From: Fremontodendron californicum
Lineage: Eukaryota > Streptophyta > Magnoliopsida > Malvales > Malvaceae
DNA length: 64,000 nucleotides
Reading direction: 5' to 3'
Assembly (NCBI GenBank): GCA_030761205.1
Contig: JAULJL010000039.1
Location: forward strand, 6,768,001 to 6,832,000
Shown here piece after piece: positions 35,285 to 46,174 of the stretch. The notes under the pieces were generated by a model, which was given only the letters and a program-made list of their open reading frames with translations, was not told the origin of the DNA and searched no databases. Position numbers and translations under genes: made by a program. How positions within the stretch are numbered: position 1 is the stretch's first letter; each line of letters starts with the position of its first letter.

Positions 35285-35915
35285 AAACGCCAACTTCACT
35301 GAGCTTAAACATTTTTGTGTCAGCTATAGTGGGCTCAACCACATCTAACATGCCAACTTCACTAGGCCTAACCATTTTTATGCCAGCTACATCGGGCTTA
35401 ACCACATCTAACGTGCCAACTTCACTGGGCCTAACCATTTTTGTGCCAGCTATATTGGGCTCAACCACATCTAATGTGCCAACTTCACTGGGCCTAACCA
35501 TTTTTGTGCCAGCTATATTGGGCTCAACCACATCTAACGTGCCAACTTCACTGGGCCTAACCATTTTTGTGCCAGCTATATTGGGCTCAACCACATCTAA
35601 CGTGCCAACTTCACTGGGCCTAAACATTTTTTTCCAGCTATATTGGCTCAACCAAATCTAACGTGCCAACTTCACTGGGCTTAATCACCTTTTATGCCAG
35701 CTACATCGGGCTTACTCACATCTAACGTGCCAACTTCACTGGGCCTAAATCACTTTTATGCCAGCTACATCGGGCTTACTCACATCTAACGTGCCAACTT
35801 CACTGGGCTTAACCAACTTTTATGCCAGCTACATCGAGCTTACTCACATCTAACGTGCCAACTTCACTGGGCTTAAATCACTTTTATGCCAGCTACATCG
35901 GGCTCAACTAAATCT
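35285..35915 (-). repeat. 63-bp tandem repeats of element 2
   Basis: About ten units built on CTAACGTGCCAACTTCACTG, GGCCTAACCATTTTTGTGCC and AGCTATATTGGGCTCAACC; GTGCCAAC is spaced 63 bp at 35413 and 35476. Sixty-three is 21 codons, so open frames cross the array on both strands; I regard them as artefacts. No similar array is seen in element 1. Confidence 0.88.
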
Positions 35916-37259
35916 TTCGCTTGAAAAACTCCTCTTTCGAGGCTCCACAACTTTAAAATATATCATCTAAACATTTTCATTTTTCAAAAAATCTTGGAAT
36001 TTTTCAACACTTTCTTGACTTCATCGCCCCGAAATATCTCAATACTTACATCTTTTCTTTTCAGACAAACTTTTGTTTCTCTTCTTTTCTGCAAAAGATT
36101 CTTTCCTCTAAATCTAAAGAAAGCCCTTCCTCTTTTAGGAAACCTATCTTCTTTTCCTTTGTGTCTTTTCAATGCTTGGTGTATGTAATGATCAAATGTA
36201 TGGATGCAAAAACCGATGTAACTTGCAAAAAATGCAAGTACATATGTTCATTACATGATGCATGAATGCTTATGACACAATTTCATATTAAGAGAATGTT
36301 AAGAAGGTTAATCATCTCTCTTTTTCGTGTCCTGACGAGGTTTCCTATTGGAGGGAATGATTCCTGCCCCTTGTCTATATTTCCAATTCATTTTGTTGGA
36401 AGAAATCGCATGGTTTCGTATTCCCCATTTGTCCTTGTCCCAGCAGATTCTTTCTTTTCAGTTTTCTAGTCAAACCAAAACACAGAGTCAAACTTCATTC
36501 AAACTCAAAATTTCATGCCCCTGAACAAAATGAACTTTTTGCTAGAGCATATCCACATCTCAATTTTAGTTTGTTCTTCCTAAGTCATGTCAATTTTTTT
36601 TCTTCCAAAACATGTGAAATTGAAGTTTTTCAGAAATTGGTGATCACCATTAGAGACATTTCTATGCGAGATGGGAAATCATCCTCATTTTTCGAGTGAT
36701 TTGAACGGTTTAATGCAACAAGGTTAATGGAATGATGCAATAAGGTTTGGATTTATCTAGGAAAGCTTTTCATCTTGACAAAGAAGGGAAGGTGAATGTC
36801 CTTTTGTCTCGGCTCATGAGTAAATTTTCTCAAAACATGAATTCCTAAAAACCAAACTTTTTTGGAAAAAGATTTAATTAAATCTCATCAATCTTCAATC
36901 TCTAAATATGGCATTTTGATAAGTGTTAACCTTAGCCATGATAGGTTCAGTGTTGGAAGGAAAAAAGATTTAACTTTCAAAATCAATTCCAAAGAAAAGA
37001 CTGTCCTTTTGGTATATCTAGAGGTAGGATAATGCTTCTTGTTTCCTCAAACTGATGGTTTTGGCAATATCAATGTGTGGCATTAGAATTTCTTCTTACT
37101 CTGCTCCAGACTGTCCGTTTTTGGGTTTTCACTCGAGAACTTCATTGTTTCTCTCTTTTTCTTTCTTTCATCATGCATATGAGAATTCTAAATTTTTCTA
37201 TAATGAAATGATGATTCGATGAGATGGAATAAAATCTGAGGAGAAACTTTCCAAGATAA

Positions 37260-38684
37260 GGATCCGTTTGTTTCGCAGAAATTGGCTTCCAGAAAATATT
37301 TTCTGGAAAATGTGAAGATTTTCCGGAAAAGTAGAGATTTTCTGATGTTTGGATGATTTACTAAAAAATATTTTCTGTTGTTTGATTATTTTCTGGAAAA
37401 TCTACTTTTTTCAAATATTATTATTGACATAAATATTAATTATTAAAATATTAAAAATGATTTATTATTAAAATTTTAATATTTTAATAATAATATTTAA
37501 TACTAAAATATTATATTAATATTAAATACTTAAAAAAAATTCCTTTAATTACTAAAACATTAATTATATTAATATTAAAATATTATAATTATTATTAAAA
37601 TATTTACATTAATTATATTAATATTTAAAATATTATAATTATTATTAAAATATCATTTCTATTAATATAATTATTACTAAAATATTATTTTGATTAATAT
37701 AATAATTATTAAATTTTATTTATATTAATATAATAATGATAAAATATTATTTTTATTTTTTCAAATACTAATAGTAATAGTAATAGTAATATTAATATAA
37801 ATATTAAAATATTATTTATATTAATATAGTTATTATTAAAATATTACTTCTACTTTTTTCAGATAGTAATATGTCATAAATATTAAAATATTAAAAAATA
37901 ATATTATTATTTCTATTAATATTATTTATTATAAAAAAATTAATTATATTAATATTTTAACATATTTTAAGTGTTCTAATAATTATTAAAATATTATTTC
38001 TATTAATTAATATTTATACTATTAAAATAATAATCTTTTTATACTAAAAAACATTTATTATTAAATAATAATAAAGTATAATTTATATATATTTATTATT
38101 AAAATAGTAATATAAAATCATTATTCAATAAAATATTAAAAATATTATTTAAAATTTAAAATATTTATAGTGTTACAATATATTATTAAAATAATGATAT
38201 TGTTATATGAAATAATATTTTTTTAAAATAATAAATGATAGTCATTAAATTAATAATTTATTATTAAAATTAAAATATAATATTATATTATATAATTAAA
38301 ATATATAAATATAAATATGTAGGTTTAATAATATTAAAATAAAATATTGAAAATTATAATATTAAAATATGTTTATATTAATATATTTTTATGATTAAAA
38401 AATAAATATTTTTGTTAATATAATAATATTTGGCTCTAGTCAAGTTAAGTTTCGATCTAAAATATGATGTCCAAATTTTGATTCGAGTAGTCATACTCAT
38501 GGCAGTTGTTTTCCGGAAATTGTCTTCCCCTTTTCAAAAGGGGAAGACAATTTCCAAAAAAAACCCTTATTTTTCGTTGACCAGCAAGCCATTTTCCGTT
38601 GACCAATCAATATTTTGCCAACCAAACAGTAGAAAATACAGAAATCATTTTTCGTAAATCATTTGCAGTGAAACAAACGGAGTG
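37260..38684. mobile_element. AT-rich terminal-inverted-repeat element inserted in element 2
   Basis: The left end GGATCCGTTTGTTTCGCAG is matched at the right in reverse by ACTCCGTTTGTTTCACTGC. The interior (37,420-38,420) is nearly pure A/T built on TATTAAAATATTA words. A near-right-end palindrome lies at 38515-38555. Comparison with element 1 (about 20,085-20,130) shows uninterrupted sequence at this place, so the insertion is real. Target duplication is unclear; a hAT-type MITE is likeliest. Confidence 0.7.
38515..38555. repeat. Perfect palindrome with 20-bp arms
   Basis: GGAAATTGTCTTCCCCTTTT, one C, then its exact reverse complement. A homologous palindrome with compensating changes (TCC for CCC and GGA for GGG) lies at 55072-55108 in another copy of the element. 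Confidence 0.9.
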
Positions 38685-40216
38685 TAAATATCCATGCTTG
38701 ATCAAAATGGATTTTTAAAGCACGTAACGTAGGCCAAGGTTCGAGGTTCAAAAAGAAAGGATAAGTAAGCTCAAAATATGTGTTTGAGGGTAATCAGATC
38801 AAGGATCATTTCCTGAGGAGGATTCCCTTTTGAAACATTTGTCCCTTCGTGACTTCTCTTTCCTTCTTTTGACTTTTGCGTCTTTTCTTCTTTGTTCTTG
38901 GCTTTCAATTTGCCATCTCTTTCACACATTTTTTGTGTGTTTTGTTCTTGGCTTTCAATTCACCATCTTTTCTCTTTTTTCTTGTATCTCCACTTTGACA
39001 GATTGAACCCGTACTTGTTTGGGAGCTCAAATTTGCTTTGTTTCTGTCTTCCAGTCAGGGCTTATTTCACCACGATTTTTGAGAAAATCCTTCCTCATAT
39101 TTGCCCCCAATGTGAAGAGTGATCCTTGATCAGGGTTCAAATAAAAAGAATTCTTTAAGCTCAAAAGGGGTGACTATGGATAATCTCTCTTTGTGAAAGT
39201 GATATGAAAGATGGCCATTTCTCATATCAAGTATGAATATTCTCCTTAAAAACAATCCTCATGGGAATTGATAATCAGAATTTCATTTTGCATTTGGAAT
39301 CATTCGAATTCTCACATTAATGATGTCACAATATTTCTCTATTTTTTTTACTGCATGCCCCCAAAAAATCATTTGATTCATTTTCAGCCACCAATGATGT
39401 CTTACTTTGATTTGCCATTGAAGTGAAAGTCTTCCTTTTTTTTTGGTTTGTGGGAATTTTGCTGTGAAGGAACATCTCAGATTTTATCTTTGAGATTCTT
39501 GTTAATGAACTTGTTTGGGTTTCAATCTCTTCAAAGTGTTTCCAACACATGGGGAGAGAAAAAGAAATGTGTTTTGGTTCATTCTTTGGTTCATGTGCTC
39601 ATAAATCAAGGTCTGGAAAAAGGCCTAGAGATTTGGCATTTGGATTTTTTTCAAAAGGATTCGAAGGTTTTGAATCCTTGAGTTTTTGCTATGATTTGTA
39701 ACATGGCATAACTTTAACACGTATCAAACTACCTAATCTTGATCTTTTGGAAGATTGACATGTTTGCTTGACTTTCAAGAAATCCATGAAAGAATTTTTC
39801 AAATTTTCATTACTCATGGCCTCAATAAAGGTTTTTCTTTGTGACTTTTGAGTGGTATTTATTCAATTGGTCTATGATCTATACACATTTAGAGGTAAGG
39901 TGCTTCCTAGGAATCTATCCCTCATGATGATAACCAATTCTTTCAAAACTTATTTCACTTATTCAAAGGAGTATCTTTTTATTTTCAAAATGAAAAATTA
40001 TCCGTATGGACTTTTATTTTCAGCCTTTTTATTTTTCTTTCTCAAATCATATAAACAAGGCTTAAGAAGAATATTCAAAACTTCAAATGAGATATGATGC
40101 ACGATGCTTGGAATTTAAAGTTCATTCATTGAAAGTAAAATGAAAGTAAGTACAAAACTTAAAACAAGGTTAAAGATTGTCCCTGATTAGCATGCTACCC
40201 TGAGAACAAATGATCC

Positions 40217-43189
40217 TTAGCCCCGTCGTCCTTGATAAGCATCCATGAGATTTTTGAACTTTGTTGGGTTTACATCAATTACAGACTGAACTTTATCCTT
40301 GAATGCAGTGTAGTTCTCTGTGGAATGCCCTTTAACCCAGCTATGATACTCGCATGTGGCATTAGGATCATACCATTTCGGGTAAGGAGATTTCCTGGGC
40401 TTTCCAGGTACAACGGAGATCGTTTGGCTTTGGACAAGCAATGGAAAAAGTTCTATGTAGGTCATCGAAATTGAATGGTACACCTTTGCCTTCTTTCTCT
40501 TACTGCTCCAAGAACGGATTGAACTAAACTCCAGATTATTTGGCATGACGAAATTCTGAGGTGATGCGAAAGGCTTTGAAGCACGATGATGACCGTGCTG
40601 AATCCAATGGTCAACATAGGATCGGGGATGTAAATAACCACCTAAAGGATCATCTTGCATCGCACTGAACCCTCTTTTATTTTTGCCTTCAACATTTACG
40701 ACTTGAACATGCTTACAATCTTCCCTTTTTTTATACCATCCTCAATCCTACCCACTGCGAACAATATATTTGCAAATTTCGAAAACACATTACCGATCAA
40801 CTTGTCATAATATGGATGTGGGAGGGTATCCACAAACAAAACATTCATTTCTCTATCAGTAAGAAGTGGTTGGACTTGCGAGGCTACATCTTTCCATCTA
40901 TGAGCATATTCTTTGTAGTTCTCATTGGGCTTCTTTTTCATGTTCTGGAGTGTCAATCGATCTGGACCCATTTCCAACATGTGCTCGTATTGTTTCAGGA
41001 ATGCCCGGGTTAAGTCTCTCTATGTATTCACTTGGCCTTTTTTCAACTGACAATACCAATTAGATGCCCCTCCTGTTAGGTTGTATTGAAAAACATGGAT
41101 AAGCAATTTCTCATCATGTACGTGCCCTACCATCTGATAACTCGTATAATTATATAGTTTTTAGTTATGTTTTATTATTGTTTTGTGTCAAATACGAGTT
41201 ATTATTGTTTAGTCTACTTGTGTTTATGATCTTTTATATTTTTATGTAATTTGGTGTTTTTCACAAGTTTCTTTGAGTGATTTCAGATTACTAGAATTAA
41301 GGGAAAATCCAGTTCAGTTCTAGTTCCGACACCGTTTACCATATCAGCTATATCTCGAGTTTCACTGAAGCAATAAGGCTGAAATTTGTAGCCGTGCAAA
41401 GCTAAGAGGCACATCTATCTTTTTCATGTTTTACACTTCTTGAAACGGAGTCGTTTTCCCTAGTGAAATCGACCATCAAGTTGGCTGATGTGCAATGACG
41501 TCTGTGCTGACCTGTTTTCGTATTTTGCCCATATCTTCCGATCCACATGAGCAAATGATCTGATTCCAATGGCTATGGATCCGTAACTGATAGGGGTATA
41601 TTTTTCTAGAAGACAATTTTATCAGATCGAGCCTCCAACATTGACAAAATCGACCATCAAGCTGGCTGATCAGAATTGTCATACAATATGACGAAAATTG
41701 TTAGAAAAATGCACCCACCTATTATACCTACCTTTGAAATTTGTAAAGCTTGTCTCTTGTCATTTAGCCCTTCAAAATGTGTATAAATAGAGGGCCTTGG
41801 ATGAGTATTGGGATAAATTATACATTGGTAGGATATTAGCCATTGCAATGTAATTCTCTAAGTTTTCTTCTTCTTTCCTTTCTCTAGTTTTCTTTTTCTT
41901 TATTTTTCTTTTCATTTTCTTCATATCTAGTATGTGTTGCTAATCATATTGTTGAGGTGATGAGGTGAAGCTCTTGGTAAATGCTAAGGTTAGTCTCTTA
42001 AACATGAGCTAAAATGAATCATCATTTAGTATAGATAATATTTTCTTTTGGTTGAAAATCATACTTGCAAAGTAGGGATCTTGATTCATTATTGACAATG
42101 AAAATGGCACAGTAAATGCTTGGTTTCATAACCTTGATTTGTTGTAGACATATACCTTGGCATAAGGAATGCTTGGACTCTTTTTGTGAGTTTTGAGGAC
42201 ACCAAATGAACATAATATCATATGCTATGGACGTTGGACAATTTGGACTGAATTGCTAAACCTTCCGATTAGAACTTCCCTTATGTGTGGATTTCAATTG
42301 TGTAATAAAACAAGATTAATCTTAGCATAACACCAAGAGTGGATTCTCTAACCTCAACATCTTTTCTTATTGTTTTTTATATCTTGTTTAATTTCTTTTA
42401 TTTTATTTTGTTTATTTTGTTCTCTAATATCTTGTTTATCTTGTTTTGTTGTTGATTCCCTAATATCTTGTTTACTTTATTTTTCTTATATATTTATAAA
42501 CTTATACTTACTAATACGCTTCCCTGTGGTTCGACCTCGGACACCCGAGAATTTATTACTTGAACATAACCTGCACTTGGGTTTACAACTCTTAATTGAG
42601 TCTCCATCACCATCCTATTACAATATGCAGACAAGTATGTTTTGCGGTTTTTAAGTCCATCATACTTTTCAAATTTTGGAACCTAGAATTTTGGCAGGAT
42701 GACTAGATCAGGGATCAAAATAAGCTCTCCTATACTTACTTCATTTCCACCTTCAATAGCTCGAATCCTTTCCTCCAACAATTGATACTTCCTTTGGGAA
42801 TTTGTCGACTCAGCCCCATTCGACTCAACTATTTTCAACTTTTCTTGTTCAGCTAGATCATCTAAGTCCAGGATGTTGCTGGGATTAACTGTATTCTGGC
42901 CATCCAACATCATGACCTCAATCTGACCCTTTTATGCCTCAAACCCTTCTCTGGCGGCCAAGTTTTCAGCGTATCCCTTTTCCTTGATTGCGGACATCAG
43001 CTCCATCAGTTTAGTCATCTGATCTCTAGATTCTGCTTGAGATTTTGCAAATTGTTCTTGCGATTCTTCTTCTGCCTTTTCTATTCTTTCCAATCGGGCA
43101 ACTTGTTTATGCTCCATAACACTAGCCTGTATTAAAAAAAAGTACTTAGTACTTCTTATACCTATTATTTGAAATGGAAATTCTTTCAA
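40217..43189 (-). pseudogene. gag: Gag B of element 2, split by a solo LTR
   Basis: The N-terminal coiled-coil region (43,118 to about 42,690; QEQFAKSQAESRDQMTKLME) is followed by the beginning of the core (VPKFEKYDG). A 1.5-kb solo LTR then interrupts it. The core resumes (DEKLLIHVFQ, about 41,120), then LTLQNMKKKPNENYKEYAHR and TLPHPYYDKLIGN (40,980-40,700), and a C-terminus with CEYHSWVKGHSTENYTAFK in which the last cysteine of the knuckle is a tyrosine. There are in-frame stops (TAA in place of a glutamine codon near 42,930) and frame changes near 40,690. It is homologous to the gag of element 1 and not functional. Confidence 0.87.
41135..42656 (+). mobile_element. Solo LTR (gypsy, possibly Athila-like) inside gag B
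   Basis: A 1522-bp insert begins TGATAACTCGTATAATTATA and is flanked by CCATC on both sides (41130-41134, 42657-42661). The gag frame on either side shows where it entered. Near its right end CCCTGTGGTTCGACCTCGG resembles the terminal text of many plant gypsy LTRs. The right terminus ends AAGT rather than CA, so that end has changed or the limit is slightly off. A TATA-like TATAAATAGAGG is at about 41,782. No coding capacity. Confidence 0.72.
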
Positions 43190-43239
43190 AGACTCTTAAA
43201 GCCAAGCAAATTTTCGTTTTATTCCTCCAAATGTGTGAT

Positions 43240-43640
43240 ATGATGAATGGGCCATAAATGTCATTTGATGCATGTGAAGAATAAACAAAGAAGTGATGCA
43301 TGGACATATGCAGTGGAAACGTACTGACCATGTATGTAATAAATGCAATGATGCCAACATGATGCAAGCAAAGAATAATCAAATCAACGCATGGATATAT
43401 GCCATGAATGACTATGTATGTTCCAGATGCATTTTCTAATGAATGACTCTATGAATGCAACACAATATCAATATGATGCATGTAAAGAATAGACAAATGA
43501 ACATATAAAGAGAAATCATGCTGACTATGTATGTCATGAATGCACACTGATGCCACCAAGATGCATGTATGAATGAAATGTATGGTATGACAAATAATTG
43601 ATTGGATGCCAAAATGCAAAGAGGAAAATATCACGGAGGA
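43240..43640 (-). repeat. Repeats upstream of gag B, related to the 93-bp array
   Basis: Words such as GATGCATGTAAAGAATAGAC and CATGACTATGTATGTCATGAATGC recur about every 90-110 bp. In reverse they match the 93-bp units of element 1 (TTTACATGCATCATGTTGGC). The array sits at the same place relative to gag. Confidence 0.75.
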
Positions 43641-43890
43641 AATAAGAATCGGAGGAACTTAATCATCAACATCTCATAAATTTGAAACATAACCAATTTA
43701 TTCCCACATCAATGTTCACAAGGTATAAACCATGTTTACAAAATCTGAGCGGTGATTAAAACTATCTTTACAAGCACTTTATTCTTCCTAGCATCCTAAG
43801 GCTATAAGAGCCGGCTACTGAAAAAGTGAAATCCTACTACATCATATCAGACCGAAGTCCTTCTACATCATTGCCGTAAATATCCTTATC

Positions 43891-44828
43891 CTAATTACCC
43901 TTTCCTAGTCCTCTATCAATCAGTGTTGTTGGATCCAGCCACTTGGCATCTATAAGAGACTGTACTTTATTCTTGAGTGCATTGCAGTGCTCAATGCTAT
44001 GCCCAACAGTTCCACAGCTTTCATTCAGGTTATACCACTTGGGGTATGGTGGTGATAGGGGTTTCAATGGCACATAGGCAACCAGGTGATTTCGGACCAA
44101 CATTGGGAAAAGCTTTTGATAGCTGATTGGAATGGGATCAAAATGCCTTTGGGTCTTATCCTGGGGTTGTTTCTTAGTCACACAGGGCCTAGGAGTTGGG
44201 GCACTTGATGGTGGCTCTAAGGCTTGCATCAGAGTGTTTACATGTGGAGATGACGGAATAACAAGGCAATGGTATGGATTTGGACACGAGACCCTTGGAG
44301 GTGTACATAGCTCGAGGTTCCTATCTTGGATGCTTGATAAGGTGATTGATGAGGGAAATAGTACAAACTGCCAGTTGATGGTGATGGAGTGGGACCCAAA
44401 GATCCCGTATTGGTCATCCCAGTGGACAATTGAGCCATAGTAGGGTAGGGATACTGCTTTGGACTTAGAGCAGTTTGCAGGTATGGTACAGGATCCGTGA
44501 TTTTTGTCTTTGGTATCAAGCTCTCTGGTTTAATCATTTTCATGATTTTGTCCATAATTTCATCAGGGTTGCAACCTTTATAACATTGACAAGCGTAGGA
44601 TCTAGCAAGGATTGTATGTTCTTGACCTAATGGTTTTGGTTGATCCAAAAGTGATGAAGAACCCTGAGAAAATTCTCCCTTACTCTTACCCATATCCTCA
44701 AACATTTTCATCAATTTGACAAGCTGTTCTTTCACCTCCCAGATTTCATGTCCAAACTCCTCTAGATTGCGTTCCAAAGCACCCAATCGTTCCTCCGATT
44801 CCTTCTTCATATCTCGAACCCCTTTCAT
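43891..44828 (-). pseudogene. Gag-like ORF A of element 2
   Basis: A second gag-like frame lies between leader and gag B. It has an N-terminal coiled coil (EERLGALERNLEEFGHEIWE, residues 12-31), a low-complexity proline/serine/tyrosine-rich middle, and, after a frame change near 44,235, a C-terminus like that of gag (FPMLVRNHLVAY, then PPYPKWYNLNESC and GHSIEHCNALKNKVQSLIDA). The central gag core with its WYSQL-type and EYAHRW-type motifs is absent, so it reads as a gag with the core deleted or an accessory protein made of gag ends. Element 1 lacks it. Its function is unknown. Confidence 0.7.
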
Positions 44829-46152
44829 GCAAATGAAAATGTCATTATTATGAGATCAAGAATAAAATTATGAATGTACATGCTCTATTCACATATGCAT
44901 GAATGTGATGATGATTGATGCATTAAATGTACAAAATGCGAAGATGTTTAAGGGAATGAATTTTCCTATTTATAACTGCTTGCATGTTATGCAAAAATGC
45001 AAATAAAAAGATCAAGGAAAAGAAGATCCTAACATCACTTTTTTTCTTATATTTTCTTCTTTCTACTTTTTTTAAATTTTCTTTACAACTATTTTTTGAC
45101 ATTTTTTTTCTTTCTATTTCTCATTTTCTCAAAAGTCTAAAACTAAAAGGAGATTGTTATTATTTTTACCTCATTACTCCACTACAAAAGAATTTTTTCA
45201 TCATTTTCCCTTATTTCTTATTTCCATTTTTTTCACTTTTCAAAGAGAAAATATTTTTCTTATCATCTTTTCTTTTTTTCAAATTCCTTGTAAAGCAATA
45301 AAAGAGTGAAATAAATAATGCAAAGTAAGAAAATTAATGAACATGTGCCCTAATAATATCTACTTGTTTAGGCATCACGGTGCCTTTGGGGCGAGGTATT
45401 AAGCTTATTACAGGCGATGTACGTTTATCGTTGCCTGACCTATAATACTTATTCATAATGTAGAAATAAATAGCAAAAGATCAAAAGCATTCCTCCATGT
45501 GTTCCTAGCTTTGGTGCATCTAACGAAAATCCGGCATGGCTTCGCCTAGATTCACTATATGAGAGTGAATCGGTTCTAAGGCCCCGAATTGTTCCTCATT
45601 ATCGTCTGTGAAGGCTAGTAAGGCACCCCGATAAAAGCGGGTTCAATTCGTTAGAGTCTATTTTCCTAGCCCATGCGGATTGTTAATCACGAAGGCTTAG
45701 ATAATTTAGTACTCCGAAAGTGTTTCACTAGCCCATGCAAATTGTTAATCATGAAGGCTTAGTTACTTTGCTCGCTCCTAAAAGGACGGAACCTGGGTAT
45801 AGGGCTCATGATATGCAAATGCACGTATAGTGTGTGAGGAGGAAAAACAAACCTTTCACCACCTATTCTACAATTCTTATTCTAAATGCCCCAACAGTTT
45901 ATTAAAACAAAGATCAAGAATAGTGTAACGCATTAACCAACAAGAATGCAATAGTAATATACAACATTAAATAACTAGAAAACAATAAAAAAATGCATGT
46001 GAATGAATATGAACATATTTAAAACATTTTATTATTTTCAAAAATTCTCCATTATTTTAAAAAAATGTGAGAATTAAAATTAAATACCAGATAAACCAAC
46101 AAAAATCGAGACTCGGATAACACATGACTAATTCTAGGCCTGACTCTCTAAT

Positions 46153-46172
46153 TTCTCTAGTGGAGTCGCCAA
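46153..46172 (-). other. Primer-binding site of element 2
   Basis: On the minus strand, just after the 5' LTR end (TTGCGACA), lies TTGGCGACTCCACTAGAGA, nearly the same as in element 1; the GGGG of element 1 reads AGAG here. Confidence 0.7.
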
Positions 46173-46174
46173 GT

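Larger units (their letters stand above)
36180..40200 (-). other. Non-coding interior of element 2 (pol missing)
   Basis: Homologous in reverse to the interior of element 1 downstream of gag. Only short frames with no family resemblance. It contains the inserted AT-rich element listed separately. Confidence 0.65.

Noticed and set aside
35211..35661. Open frames of 146 and 114 codons on opposite strands
   Set aside because: Both come from the same 63-bp tandem array; a period divisible by three opens frames on both strands.
44984..45301. Phe-rich frame of 105 codons on the plus strand
   Set aside because: Antisense to the leader of element 2, in T-rich DNA; looks like composition rather than a membrane protein.
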